A DNA stretch of 64,000 nt, taken from positions 1-64,000 of the forward strand of contig NZ_RFFM01000001.1 of the NCBI RefSeq assembly GCF_003696365.1. Direction: 5' to 3'. This document shows positions 36,478 to 44,885 of the stretch, piece by piece. Source of the DNA: Stutzerimonas zhaodongensis (GTDB taxonomy: Bacteria; Pseudomonadota; Gammaproteobacteria; Pseudomonadales; Pseudomonadaceae). Positions within the stretch are counted from its first letter, which is position 1. Each line of letters opens with the position of its first letter. The translations under genes and the position numbers were made by a program. The notes beneath the pieces were generated by a model. That model saw only the letters and a list, made by a program, of their open reading frames with translations, searched no databases and had not been told where the DNA came from.

Positions 36478-38873
36478 GCCAGTGCGTTCTCTTTGAGTAC
36501 CATGCTCAACTTGCCTGCCAACTGCTCTTCGCGGAACGGCTTCTGGATGATCGTCGATGTGCCCATGCCCAGCTCACCCAGCTCGGCATAGCCGGTAATG
36601 AACACCACGGGCAGCTTTGGATAGCGGGACAGTACGGCCCGCGCCAGCTCACCACCGTTCATGCCAGGCATCGCAAAGTCAGCCAGCAGCAGGTCGACAC
36701 GGGTACCTTCTTCCAGCAATTGCAGCGCCAACCGGCCGCTGTCGGCCTGGATCACCGCGTAACCGAGGTTGGCGAGCATCTGCGCGGTTACCTCTCGAAC
36801 GCTGTTGTCATCATCGACCAGTAACACCGTATTGGAGGCATCCCCCACTGGCGTACCCGGATCGTACTCCGGTAGTCCGATGGGTTTTTCGGGTGCCTGA
36901 GCGCGGGGGAGGTAAACCTTCACGGTCGTGCCCACACCCACTTCGGACTCGATGCATGCGCCGCCGCCGGACTGTTTGGCGAACCCAAACACCTGCGCCA
37001 GGCCAAGTCCCGAGCCCTTGCCCACTTCCTTGGTGGTGAAAAACGGCTCGAATGCCTTTTGCAGGACTTCACTGCTCATGCCCGTCCCGGTATCGCTTAC
37101 GGACAGCACCACGTATTCGCCAGGCCCAGGCTCCTCCGCTCTCTGCGCGGGCACATTGATCACCGCATTCTCTGTACTGAGGACCAGCCGCCCACCGGAG
37201 CCCATGGCATCGCGTGCGTTGATCGCAAGGTTGAGAATGATCATCTCGATCTGGGTCGGGTCGACCAGTGCATGCCAGAGCCCGCCGCAGGTATCGGTTT
37301 CGATAGTGACTGCGCCGCCGAGGGTGCTGTGCAACAGGCTGAGCAGCCCCACCAGCGTGTCGTTGAGGTCAATGGCCTTGGGCGCCAACTGCTGACGCCG
37401 GGCGAAGGCAAGCAGCTGGCTGGTGAGTGTGGCTCCGCGTTCGCCGGATTCCTGGATGTACTGAAGCCGGCTGAGCGCCTTTGTCACCGGCGCACCGCGC
37501 TCCAGATCGTTCTTCAGGAAGCTGGCACTGGTAAGGATGACGGTGAGCAGGTTATTGAAGTCGTGGGCGACGCCCGCGGTGAGTTGGCCCACCGCTTCCA
37601 GACGCTGCATCTGCTGGAGCGTGGCCTCGATGCGTTCACGCTCCTTGATCTGCTCGGTCAACTCGCGATTGGCTGCTGCGAGCCGATCCACCGCTGCGAT
37701 TTCGCTGGTGATATCGCGTCCAGCGGCATACAGCATTTCGGCCTCGGGAACGGCGGTCCAGGATAGCCAGCGGTAGCTGCCGTCACTGTGCTGCATCCGA
37801 TTGACGAAGCGGTCGGTGACGTTGCCGCGGCGGATCCGTTCGGTCTCTTCATGGGTCGCAATCAGATCATCGGGGTGCACCAGTGCCCAGAGCGGCTGAT
37901 CGAGCAGTTTCTCTCTGGGCCAGCCGAGCGTGGTTTCCCAGACCGGGTTCAGGGCCAGCACCCTGGTATCGAAGTGCATTACGGCAAGCAGGTCGCGGGA
38001 CAGTTCCCATGTACGGTCGCGCTCGCGGGTCCGGGCCTCGACGCGCTCGCCAAGGGTCTCGTTCATGCGTTTCAGGGCTTCGGTGGCCATCTTCTGTTCG
38101 GTGACATCCATCACCACGCCAATGAAGCGCTGGCAGACACCCCGTTCAAAGAAGCCCTGACCCCGGGTTTCGACCCATCGCACCCGGCCGTCATCCAACA
38201 GAATGCGGAAATCAACAGTGAAATCCTTGTCACCGTCGTGGTTGATCGCCCCCCAGAGCTGTTCCCGAATACGCGGCAGATCGTCCGGGTGACACAGCGA
38301 TTCGAACATGCCGATGTCCACAGGCGCATCGTCGGTGAGTGCGAACATTCTGCGGCATCGATGATCGATGATCATCGATCCACTTTGCGGCTCGTAATCC
38401 CACATCCCCAATCCTGCCGCGTCGATCGCCAGCCGCGCACGAACTTCCACCTCGCGTAATGCGGTTTCGGCGCGCAGACGACCTCGGCGCTCTTGCACCT
38501 CGCCAAGCGCGCGCTCGACGGCTTTCGGCAAGAAGCCTAGGTTTTGCTTGAGTACGTAATCGACGGCACCGGAACGCATCATGTTCACGGCATGCTCCTC
38601 TCCGAAGACACCGGAGAGGAATATGAATGGTGTGTCAGGGGCCAGCTGCCCGGCTTCCTGCAGTGCCTGGCTACCCGAGTAGCCAGGAAGAATGAAATCT
38701 GAAAGAACCAGGTCGAAGCTGCGTCGTTGCAGCGCCTCGGTGACACCGGCCCGGTCGTAGACCACTTCGGCATCGATGGCATAGCCGCTACGTTCGAGGG
38801 TCAGCAGTGCTAATTCTGCATCGTGTGGGCTGTCTTCGATGAACAGGACGCTGATAGGTGTTGTCGCCGGCAT
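36474..38873 (-). CDS. Hybrid histidine kinase, REC-PAS-PAS-HisKA-HATPase-REC
   Basis: 799 aa, no membrane segment. N-terminal receiver with Asp59 (DLVLSDFILPG), two PAS domains (about residues 145-260 and 290-395), HisKA with His437 in GQLTAGVAHDFNNLLTVIL, HATPase with NLAINARDAM and GSGLGLAQVFGF, and a C-terminal receiver with Asp732 (LLLADFAMPGMNGG). A receiver at each end suggests it takes phosphate from another kinase and passes signal on. I choose ATG 38873 (MPATTP), five bases from AGGA; ATG 38879 is too close to that site. It lies between the response regulator and bphO. Confidence 0.9.
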   Translation of the reverse strand: MPATTPISVLFIEDSPHDAELALLTLERSGYAIDAEVVYDRAGVTEALQRRSFDLVLSDFILPGYSGSQALQEAGQLAPDTPFIFLSGVFGEEHAVNMMRSGAVDYVLKQNLGFLPKAVERALGEVQERRGRLRAETALREVEVRARLAIDAAGLGMWDYEPQSGSMIIDHRCRRMFALTDDAPVDIGMFESLCHPDDLPRIREQLWGAINHDGDKDFTVDFRILLDDGRVRWVETRGQGFFERGVCQRFIGVVMDVTEQKMATEALKRMNETLGERVEARTRERDRTWELSRDLLAVMHFDTRVLALNPVWETTLGWPREKLLDQPLWALVHPDDLIATHEETERIRRGNVTDRFVNRMQHSDGSYRWLSWTAVPEAEMLYAAGRDITSEIAAVDRLAAANRELTEQIKERERIEATLQQMQRLEAVGQLTAGVAHDFNNLLTVILTSASFLKNDLERGAPVTKALSRLQYIQESGERGATLTSQLLAFARRQQLAPKAIDLNDTLVGLLSLLHSTLGGAVTIETDTCGGLWHALVDPTQIEMIILNLAINARDAMGSGGRLVLSTENAVINVPAQRAEEPGPGEYVVLSVSDTGTGMSSEVLQKAFEPFFTTKEVGKGSGLGLAQVFGFAKQSGGGACIESEVGVGTTVKVYLPRAQAPEKPIGLPEYDPGTPVGDASNTVLLVDDDNSVREVTAQMLANLGYAVIQADSGRLALQLLEEGTRVDLLLADFAMPGMNGGELARAVLSRYPKLPVVFITGYAELGELGMGTSTIIQKPFREEQLAGKLSMVLKENALA

Positions 38874-38943
38874 AACCATCCTGTCACGGATATCACACTG
38901 CTCGAAAGGACGTTGCTTTCGAATGAGTCGGAGCCGCGGCGTT

Positions 38944-39429
38944 TCAGCTCGGCTGTTCTTCGCCTTTGCGGTCCCGGCGCTGACGCTGCAGCCGTAACGA
39001 GCCCGGTGGCGGTTCGTTGAGCACAGCCCAGAAAATACCCAGGTCGGAAATGGCCGTCACGAAATCTCGGAATTCGACCGGTTTGACCACGTAAGCGTTC
39101 ACCCCGAGTTCATAGGCTTTCATCAGGTCCGGCTCTTCGCGCGAAGAGGTCAGCATCACTACAGGGATGCTGCGCAGCTCGGTGGTTTCGCGAACGGTCT
39201 TGAGAACTTCCAGGCCATCAATCTTGGGCAGCTTGAGGTCGAGCAGCAGGACCGCTGGATTGCCGTCCGCCCGCTCGGCATGCTCGCCCCGCCGCAGCAG
39301 ATAATCCAGGGCCTCGGCGCCGTCACGCATGACGATCACGTCGTTGGCCAGCTGGCTGCGTTCAAGCGCCACCAGCGTCAGTTCCAGGTCTCGAGGATTA
39401 TCCTCGACCAGCAGAATGGGTTTGAGCAT
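38944..39429 (-). CDS. Single-domain response regulator (Rcp1-like)
   Basis: 161 aa. Receiver domain only: acidic pair ED at residues 9-10, phospho-acceptor Asp64 (LLLDLKLPKIDG), Thr/Ser in VMLTSS, Lys116 (YVVKPVEF), then a short basic tail (RLQRQRRDRKGEE). The RRGE insertion after LDYLL is typical of phytochrome-associated Rcp1 regulators. It starts 14 bases after bphP, so BphP is the expected phosphodonor. No DNA-binding output, so the signal must pass to a partner protein such as the neighbouring hybrid kinase. Confidence 0.92.
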   Translation of the reverse strand: MLKPILLVEDNPRDLELTLVALERSQLANDVIVMRDGAEALDYLLRRGEHAERADGNPAVLLLDLKLPKIDGLEVLKTVRETTELRSIPVVMLTSSREEPDLMKAYELGVNAYVVKPVEFRDFVTAISDLGIFWAVLNEPPPGSLRLQRQRRDRKGEEQPS

Positions 39430-39442
39430 TTAGGGTCCTGTA

Positions 39443-41701
39443 CTAAAGGGATGTCGCATAGCTCAGTCTGGGCAGCGAAAAGAAGAACGTCGCGCCCTGG
39501 TTGATCTCGCCGTTGGCCCAGACTTGTCCGTCATGCCGCTCGATGATGCGGCGTACGCTGGCCAGCCCGATACCGGTGCCTTCGAATTCCTCCATTCGGT
39601 GCAGGCGCTGGAATACACCAAACAGCTTGTTGGCATACTGCATGTTGAAGCCCACACCGTTGTCCCGGATGAAGACAATGATTTCCTCTGGCCGCTCCTC
39701 TGCGCCGATCTCGATGATCGCGTGCTCGCGCTTGCGGCTGTACTTGATGGCGTTCGAGATAAGGTTACGCAGCGCCATGTGGATAAAGGCTGCATCGGCC
39801 ACTACTACTGGCATCGGGGAGACTCGCCATTCTATCTCCCGGTTTTCGCAATCCGGAGCCATTTCCTGACGAATGGATTCGACCAGGGCGTGGAGATTGA
39901 CGTCCGAGAGGCGCAAGGCCGCACGTCCCATCTGGGAGAAGCTCAGCAGGTTGTCGACAAGGGTGCCGGCGAACCGCGCCGCATCGCCGATGTTGTCGAG
40001 AAAACGCAGGCCTCTGTCGCTCAGTTTGCTGCCTTCAAGCTCCCCAAGCAGCTCGGTGTAGCCTGCGATATGCCTCAGCGGCGCACGCAGGTCGTGGGAA
40101 ACGCTGTAGGAGAACGATTCGAGCTCTTTGTTGCTCTCACGCAATTCGCCGGCGAGCTGTGCCATCTCCTCGGCCTTGCGCAACACGATACCCAGGACCG
40201 AGGTGCGCAGCTCGAGGGCGCCATCCAGCTCCACTTCCTGCCAGGGCGGTGCGTAACCGCGCACTGTCTCACGCCAGCTTTCGAAGCTGTTGCGTGGCGA
40301 CAGAGCACCGTGGCTATCGATTCGTTTGTCCGAGTGCCCAGCCCAGTCCACCGTCTTGACCTGCTCGCGGCGAAACCACAACAGGTAATGCGGATGCAGC
40401 CGTGAAATGGAGATTGCAAGCAGCCCAGCACAATGCTCGGCCAGCTCTGGCACAGCAGGGATGTCACGGGAAACGCAATCACTGCTGAACACCACGCGCT
40501 CATGCTGAAGCGACAACCATTGCGTCAGTCTTGTCAGCAATTCAGCAGGTGGTGTCTCGCCGATCACTTCATGACGCTCGCCGGAAACGATGGCCGCGCC
40601 ATTGGCACCAGCGAAACCAAGTACGACGGAGGGTAACGTCTTAAAGCCCTCGATCACGCTGTCGCGGTCGGCCATCGCCGACAGCAGTTCGACGATCTGA
40701 CGACGCAGCTCGAGTTTGCGCTGAGCCAGTACAGCCGCTTCCTTGGCTTCGATCTGCAGTGAAAGAATGCGACCCAGCAGTTCGCAGGCCGTGCGGGTCT
40801 GGTAGCTCACGGCTTTAGGCTCTGCGTTATGGCAGGAAATCATCCCCCATAGCTTGCCCTGAACCACGATGGAGATGGACATCGACGCGAGGGTGCCCAT
40901 GTTGCGCATGTATTGCAGATGGATCGGCGACACGCTGCGCAGCGAGGCGAAGCTGAGATCCAGCGGTTTACCTGACGTTGGGTTCAGCACTGGGACCAAC
41001 GGAGAGGCCCGGTAGTTGGCATCCTGAATCACGCGGATCAGGTTGTTGCAGTACAACTGCCGCGCCTGGGGAGGGATGTCCGAAGCCGGGAAGCACAAGC
41101 CGAGATAGCGCGGATAACCCTCGTCGGCCTCTTCGGCAAGTACCAGACCGTTGCCCTGTGCATCGAATCGGTACGCCTTGACCCGACCAAAGCCGGTGAT
41201 GCGCTTGACCTCGCGCACGGCCAGCTGGCAGATCAGGTCCAGCTCCTGGGCCTCCTGCAGCTGCACGACAAATGTCCGCATCAACGGGTAGAGCGTGTCG
41301 TATGCCTTGCTGGAACTGCCGGCGGTCTCGAATTCGACGATCAGCTGTCCGTCGTAACGATGGGCTAACAACGCGAACGAGGGGCGGTCACTGCTTTCCG
41401 GAAGGCTGAATTTGATATCGCTCAGGTGGAACGGGTTGTGGTCGTCGTCAGCCAGCTGCGCCAGACTTTCGGCAAAGCCGCAGTGACCAATCAGCTCAGT
41501 CAGCGGGCGGCCAAGCAACGTGTTCGCTTCGACCCCCAGCCATTGCCCGACATTCTCACTGGCTTGGATAACCGTCAGCTGTGGCTCCTGCAGCACCAGC
41601 AGAAAGCCATGGGGTTGAATGCCGCCGGGGATATGAATGGCCTCACTGGCACACTGTGCCAATGCCGCCTCTAGCCGGTCGTGTTCTTCGATGGATTGCA
41701 A
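39443..41701 (-). CDS. bphP: Bacteriophytochrome photosensory histidine kinase
   Basis: 752 aa. PAS-GAF-PHY-HisKA-HATPase. The biliverdin-attaching Cys is Cys17 (CASEAIHIPGGIQPHG); GAF residues Asp208 (PASDIPPQAR), His261 and His291 fit those around the chromophore in Deinococcus BphP; the PHY tongue PRNSF motif is at 469-473; the kinase His is 536 (SHDLRAPLRHI), followed by NLISNAIKYS, DNGVGF and GTGIGLA. I choose TTG 41701, five bases after AGGAG; an ATG at 41752 would add 17 residues. First gene of a four-gene red/far-red signalling cluster. Confidence 0.93.
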   Translation of the reverse strand: MQSIEEHDRLEAALAQCASEAIHIPGGIQPHGFLLVLQEPQLTVIQASENVGQWLGVEANTLLGRPLTELIGHCGFAESLAQLADDDHNPFHLSDIKFSLPESSDRPSFALLAHRYDGQLIVEFETAGSSSKAYDTLYPLMRTFVVQLQEAQELDLICQLAVREVKRITGFGRVKAYRFDAQGNGLVLAEEADEGYPRYLGLCFPASDIPPQARQLYCNNLIRVIQDANYRASPLVPVLNPTSGKPLDLSFASLRSVSPIHLQYMRNMGTLASMSISIVVQGKLWGMISCHNAEPKAVSYQTRTACELLGRILSLQIEAKEAAVLAQRKLELRRQIVELLSAMADRDSVIEGFKTLPSVVLGFAGANGAAIVSGERHEVIGETPPAELLTRLTQWLSLQHERVVFSSDCVSRDIPAVPELAEHCAGLLAISISRLHPHYLLWFRREQVKTVDWAGHSDKRIDSHGALSPRNSFESWRETVRGYAPPWQEVELDGALELRTSVLGIVLRKAEEMAQLAGELRESNKELESFSYSVSHDLRAPLRHIAGYTELLGELEGSKLSDRGLRFLDNIGDAARFAGTLVDNLLSFSQMGRAALRLSDVNLHALVESIRQEMAPDCENREIEWRVSPMPVVVADAAFIHMALRNLISNAIKYSRKREHAIIEIGAEERPEEIIVFIRDNGVGFNMQYANKLFGVFQRLHRMEEFEGTGIGLASVRRIIERHDGQVWANGEINQGATFFFSLPRLSYATSL

Positions 41702-41904
41702 AATAACTCCTGCTTCGAACTCGAGCGGCCAGTATGACCTGCACGCGCTCATCGGGTGCCAGCGGGGCTGTCAGGCGCTGCATTGGGTAGGCATAGCACA
41801 CCAGGATTTTCGAGCGGCAGTCACTTTAGCGCGACTGCCACTGGCTAGCCAATGCAGGGGCTTGTATAAACGGCGCATTTCCTGACGATTGAAAGGGGGC
41901 AGTC

Positions 41905-42312
41905 ATGGAAGAAGTGATCGAACAACTGCGTGAACTCAATGAGCCAGTACCTGTGCCATTGGAATTACCGGATGACGACCGACTGGTCGAGGTCGAAGAG
42001 GAACTGCTGATCAACTTGCCGTTTGGCCTGCGCGAATTTCTCCTGACGGTCAGCGATGTCGTGTACGGCCGCCTTGAGCCAGTTACCGCCGCGGATCCGC
42101 AATCTCATACCTACCTGCCGGAAGTTGCCGCAAACGCGTGGGATGCCGGAGTAGAGCGCGATCTGCTGCCAATCTGTCAGGATGGCCCTGACTACTACGT
42201 CGTTGATCTGGAGGGAGAGGTCAAGCTGTTCGACGGCAGTGAGCATGAGATGACCGACCAGAGCTGGGAGACGGTCTGGCATTGGGCGCGCGACGTCTGG
42301 CTGGAAAGTTGA
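41905..42312 (+). CDS. SMI1/KNR4-like (SUKH superfamily) protein
   Basis: 135 aa, acidic, no signal peptide. It resembles the SUKH fold: N-terminal LPDDDRLVEVEEELLINLPFGLREFLLTVSDVVYGRLEP, then YLPEVAANAWDAGV and the DLLPICQDGPDYYVVDLEGEVKLFDG strand block, and a C-terminal Trp-rich helix. SUKH proteins often give immunity to toxins, but single copies next to no toxin gene, as here, have no known job. AAGGGGG precedes the ATG. It is divergent from bphP. Confidence 0.65.
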   Translation: MEEVIEQLRELNEPVPVPLELPDDDRLVEVEEELLINLPFGLREFLLTVSDVVYGRLEPVTAADPQSHTYLPEVAANAWDAGVERDLLPICQDGPDYYVVDLEGEVKLFDGSEHEMTDQSWETVWHWARDVWLES

Positions 42313-42403
42313 GCACTTCGCTTGGAGGCGTCTGCCGGTACATCCTCAAGGTATCGGCTATGTGCTTGCCGCACTTAAAGGCTACGGGTGGGGAGTACCG
42401 CTC

Positions 42404-42778
42404 GTGGTAACGCTCGGAAATCTGTTCATATTCCTACTGCTGATGGCGGTTGCCGCCTGGTTCTGGCACTCACACGGCATACGTGAGCGCGCATTGTCGG
42501 CAGTACGCCGCCACTGCAAGAAGATGGATGTCGAGCTCCTCGACGGCAATGTCGCATTCCGCCGCCTTGGTTTGATCCGCGATACGCGAGGGCAGCGCCG
42601 TTTCGCGCGTATCTACGGGTTCGAGTTCACCGTGACTGGTGAACAGCGGCATCAGGGCAGCGTCGTCATGTTCGGCGGCCGCCCCGGGCCCATCGAAATG
42701 GACGCACATCCCTATCGGGAGCCACTCGATTCAGGTCGCATCATTCAGATGGATGACTGGCGTCGGCGCGACGACTGA
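42404..42778 (+). CDS. DUF3301-like small membrane-anchored protein
   Basis: 124 aa with one N-terminal helix (NLFIFLLLMAVAAWFWHSHG) and a cytoplasmic beta-rich part (HCKKMDVELLDGNVAFRRLGLIRD). The pattern matches DUF3301 of gamma-proteobacteria, function unknown. I choose GTG 42404, eight bases after GGAG, so that the helix begins near the N terminus; GTG 42362 would add 14 residues and has a poorer ribosome site. Its last 48 bases overlap the 3' end of the convergent GTPase gene. Confidence 0.6.
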   Translation: MVTLGNLFIFLLLMAVAAWFWHSHGIRERALSAVRRHCKKMDVELLDGNVAFRRLGLIRDTRGQRRFARIYGFEFTVTGEQRHQGSVVMFGGRPGPIEMDAHPYREPLDSGRIIQMDDWRRRDD

Positions 42779-43756
42779 TGCTGCTGGTCCAAGTCGGCAT
42801 GTCCCGATCGCGGCCGCTAACGTCTTCTCGTTCTGCGGATCGTCGAATATCAGTTCGAGGCGCGAATCTCTTCGCCACTCGCTTGGCTTGAACAAGAGTG
42901 GATCGCTGGCCAGGGCGTTGGCCGAACGCCAGCCTTCGGCCCCATGCATGACCATCTTCGCCCGCCTCCAGCCCATGCCCTTCAGGGTGTCTGCGATGCG
43001 TTGCAGGTCGAAACGCTGACTGGGGTGCCAGCGCCAGCCGATGCTCCAGCCATCACTATTTCCCTGGCTCATGCAGAATGGCTGGGTCTGGTCCAGCCAG
43101 ACGCCACCCAACGCCGCCGGGGCTGTAGTGGGCGGTAGAGGCGTCTGTATTGGGTCAAATCCGGCTGGTGCTCCGAAACCTGGCAGTCGGACGATCGGCA
43201 ACTCGCCTTGCCGGGTCCAGTGCAGCGGTAAGGGCGGCAGGGTGGTGATTACGCTATCGCGTTCGGCCTGCGTCAGGCTTTCGCTCTTGTTCAAAAGCAA
43301 CAGCCCGCTGTGTTTGAGCGCTTGCAGCTGACTGGTTGGCAAGGGCTCGCCGCGCGTCAACGCCGCTGCGTCAAGGACCGTCACGCTGGGGCGCAACGCC
43401 AGGATGCCGCGCCAGGGTGGGCTGTCCAGCTGAGAGAGCAGCTCCGCAGGGTGGCCGAGCCCCGAGGGTTCGATCAGCAGGCGATCCGGTTGCGCTTTGC
43501 GCAGCAACCGATTCAAGCCCACCTGAAAGGGCACACCGTTGACGCAGCACAGGCATCCCCCGGCCACTTCAGCCAGGGTGATCCCCGTGTCATCTGTGCT
43601 CAACAGTGCGGCGTCTAGCCCGATCTGGCCGAACTCGTTGATCAGAATAGCCCAGCGCTCGGTTGCCGGTTTTTGTGCAAGCAACGAACGGATGAGGCTG
43701 GTTTTGCCGGCCCCTAGCGGGCCGCTAATCATATGGGTAGGTATTTGATTCAGCAT
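42731..43756 (-). CDS. CobW/YjiA-type G3E GTPase (putative metal chaperone)
   Basis: 341 aa. Walker A SGPLGAGKTS at residues 11-20, metal-binding CxCC motif at Cys69, Cys71, Cys72 (GGCLCCVNG), guanine motif NKSE, and a C-terminal CobW_C domain ending in the FDDPQ region. G3E GTPases of this type deliver Zn or other metals. I choose ATG 43756 (MLNQIPTHMISG), where the family usually starts; ATG 43810 adds 18 residues and neither has a good ribosome site. There is no His-rich metal tract. The C terminus overlaps the convergent DUF3301 gene. Confidence 0.82.
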   Translation of the reverse strand: MLNQIPTHMISGPLGAGKTSLIRSLLAQKPATERWAILINEFGQIGLDAALLSTDDTGITLAEVAGGCLCCVNGVPFQVGLNRLLRKAQPDRLLIEPSGLGHPAELLSQLDSPPWRGILALRPSVTVLDAAALTRGEPLPTSQLQALKHSGLLLLNKSESLTQAERDSVITTLPPLPLHWTRQGELPIVRLPGFGAPAGFDPIQTPLPPTTAPAALGGVWLDQTQPFCMSQGNSDGWSIGWRWHPSQRFDLQRIADTLKGMGWRRAKMVMHGAEGWRSANALASDPLLFKPSEWRRDSRLELIFDDPQNEKTLAAAIGTCRLGPAASVVAPTPVIHLNDAT

Positions 43757-43846
43757 CTGGCTATGGTGCGCATCCGGACGGTGAGATGAAAGCGATTTCA
43801 GGTCCTGCATGCTAGAGTCGCGGCGGACAGGTCAAGGTGATTGAAG

Positions 43847-44203
43847 ATGCGCGCTAGTGGAATTTTGCTGTTGGCTGTAGTCGTGGCTGGAGAGGCGTGG
43901 GCCGAGGGCTGCGTCATCCACAGTCATGATGAACGTATCGAAGTGAAGCTCTGTCAGCAGAACCGTACGATCCCCGCCGAGCTGTTTCGCTCAGGCTTCT
44001 GTCAGCCGGAGCTTCCAGGCCAGGAAGTCGAAGTCACTTTCGTCGATCAATGCCCCACCGGCGCTTTCGGTGTGTGCCGCAATGCGCAGGTATCTAACAT
44101 GCCTTACCGGCAGGATATCCATTACTACGGCATTGCGTCGGATGCACGTTTTCTGCAGCCAGCGTGCGAGCAGACCAATAAAGGCGAATGGGCTGTCGAG
44201 TAG
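43847..44203 (+). CDS. Secreted Cys-containing hypothetical protein
   Basis: 118 aa. Clear signal peptide (MRASGILLLAVVVAGEAWA, cut before EGC) and a mature part with six Cys (in EGCV, KLCQ, GFCQ, DQCP, GVCR, PACE), which could form three disulfides in the periplasm. I recognise no family. ATG 43847 has AGGTGA seven bases upstream. Convergent with the DUF3617 gene, with a parS-like palindrome in the 26-base gap. Confidence 0.65.
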   Translation: MRASGILLLAVVVAGEAWAEGCVIHSHDERIEVKLCQQNRTIPAELFRSGFCQPELPGQEVEVTFVDQCPTGAFGVCRNAQVSNMPYRQDIHYYGIASDARFLQPACEQTNKGEWAVE

Positions 44204-44213
44204 TGCCTGCTGA

Positions 44214-44229
44214 GGTTCCACGTGAAACC
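44214..44229. other. parS: Distal parS-like site
   Basis: GGTTCCACGTGAAACC contains the full 14-base core GTTCCACGTGAAAC of the 2720-2735 site; both outer bases differ from TGTT...AACA. It lies between two convergent stops, 37 kb right of oriC, a range over which Pseudomonas parS sites are found. Confidence 0.65.
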
Positions 44230-44751
44230 CTATTGATTTAGCGGCTTCAGCTGACCGCAGTGATCGCTTATCCACTTCCCGCGTGATTGCATACGGCTGC
44301 TGCCTTCCTGAGTACCGGTGCGATATTGGCTATCGATGATACTGACGACCTCGCGATCACTGATCAGTCGCGTTTCGCCTTTGCCAGTTGCATCAGGGCA
44401 GTCGAAGCTGAACTCCCATAGATCATCCTTCTGGTTGGTGACCTCCTGCTGACAGCCCGCTTCGTCCTGAAATGGCAGCTGACGCGATTTCACCTGCGCA
44501 GCGCTCAGGCACATACGAATACCGCCAGTGCCCAGCTCAACGCCTTGTGCGGCGAGCATATCCTCCATCATCTTGCGTTGCTCTGCCGGCAGCGCCTTCA
44601 TTTGTTCGACCATTTCGTCCATGCCTGGCATCTCGGTGCCGTTCACCTGGATGTCATCACTGGTGATTTCCCAGAGGCCGGGTCGCATTTCCAAGGAAAA
44701 GGCAGGGGCTGAGGCAATCAGCAATGCAGCTGCGAAGATCGTGTATTTCAT
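44230..44751 (-). CDS. DUF3617 family exported protein
   Basis: 173 aa. Signal peptide MKYTIFAAALLIASAPAFS, then LEMRPGLWEITSDDIQVNG, the DUF3617 opening, a Met/Glu-rich helix (MDEMVEQMKALPAEQRKMMEDML), MCLSAAQVKSRQLPF and Cys residues at C-x-x-E and DC. The function of the family is unknown; it is periplasmic. ATG 44751 is seven bases from GGAG; an upstream in-frame ATG (44778) would bury the signal peptide and is rejected. Confidence 0.85.
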   Translation of the reverse strand: MKYTIFAAALLIASAPAFSLEMRPGLWEITSDDIQVNGTEMPGMDEMVEQMKALPAEQRKMMEDMLAAQGVELGTGGIRMCLSAAQVKSRQLPFQDEAGCQQEVTNQKDDLWEFSFDCPDATGKGETRLISDREVVSIIDSQYRTGTQEGSSRMQSRGKWISDHCGQLKPLNQ

Positions 44752-44839
44752 GTCAAAGCTCCAATTCGATTTGAACACAGCCTAGCCCAGCCAGCGTTTG
44801 ACGCAGTGGCGTGATTGCTGGTCATAGCTTTGCGTTTAT

Positions 44840-44858
44840 GAGAAGCGTTAGCATTAGC
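44840..44858 (+). promoter_or_regulatory. Candidate Fur box upstream of the sigma factor gene
   Basis: GAGAAGCGTTAGCATTAGC matches 12 of 19 positions of the Fur consensus GATAATGATAATCATTATC and lies 28 bases before the ATG of the fecI-like gene. Iron repression of such sigma factors is well established; this site is only a pattern match. Confidence 0.45.
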
Positions 44859-44885
44859 AACTCGCAATACCAAAGGGCATGATGG

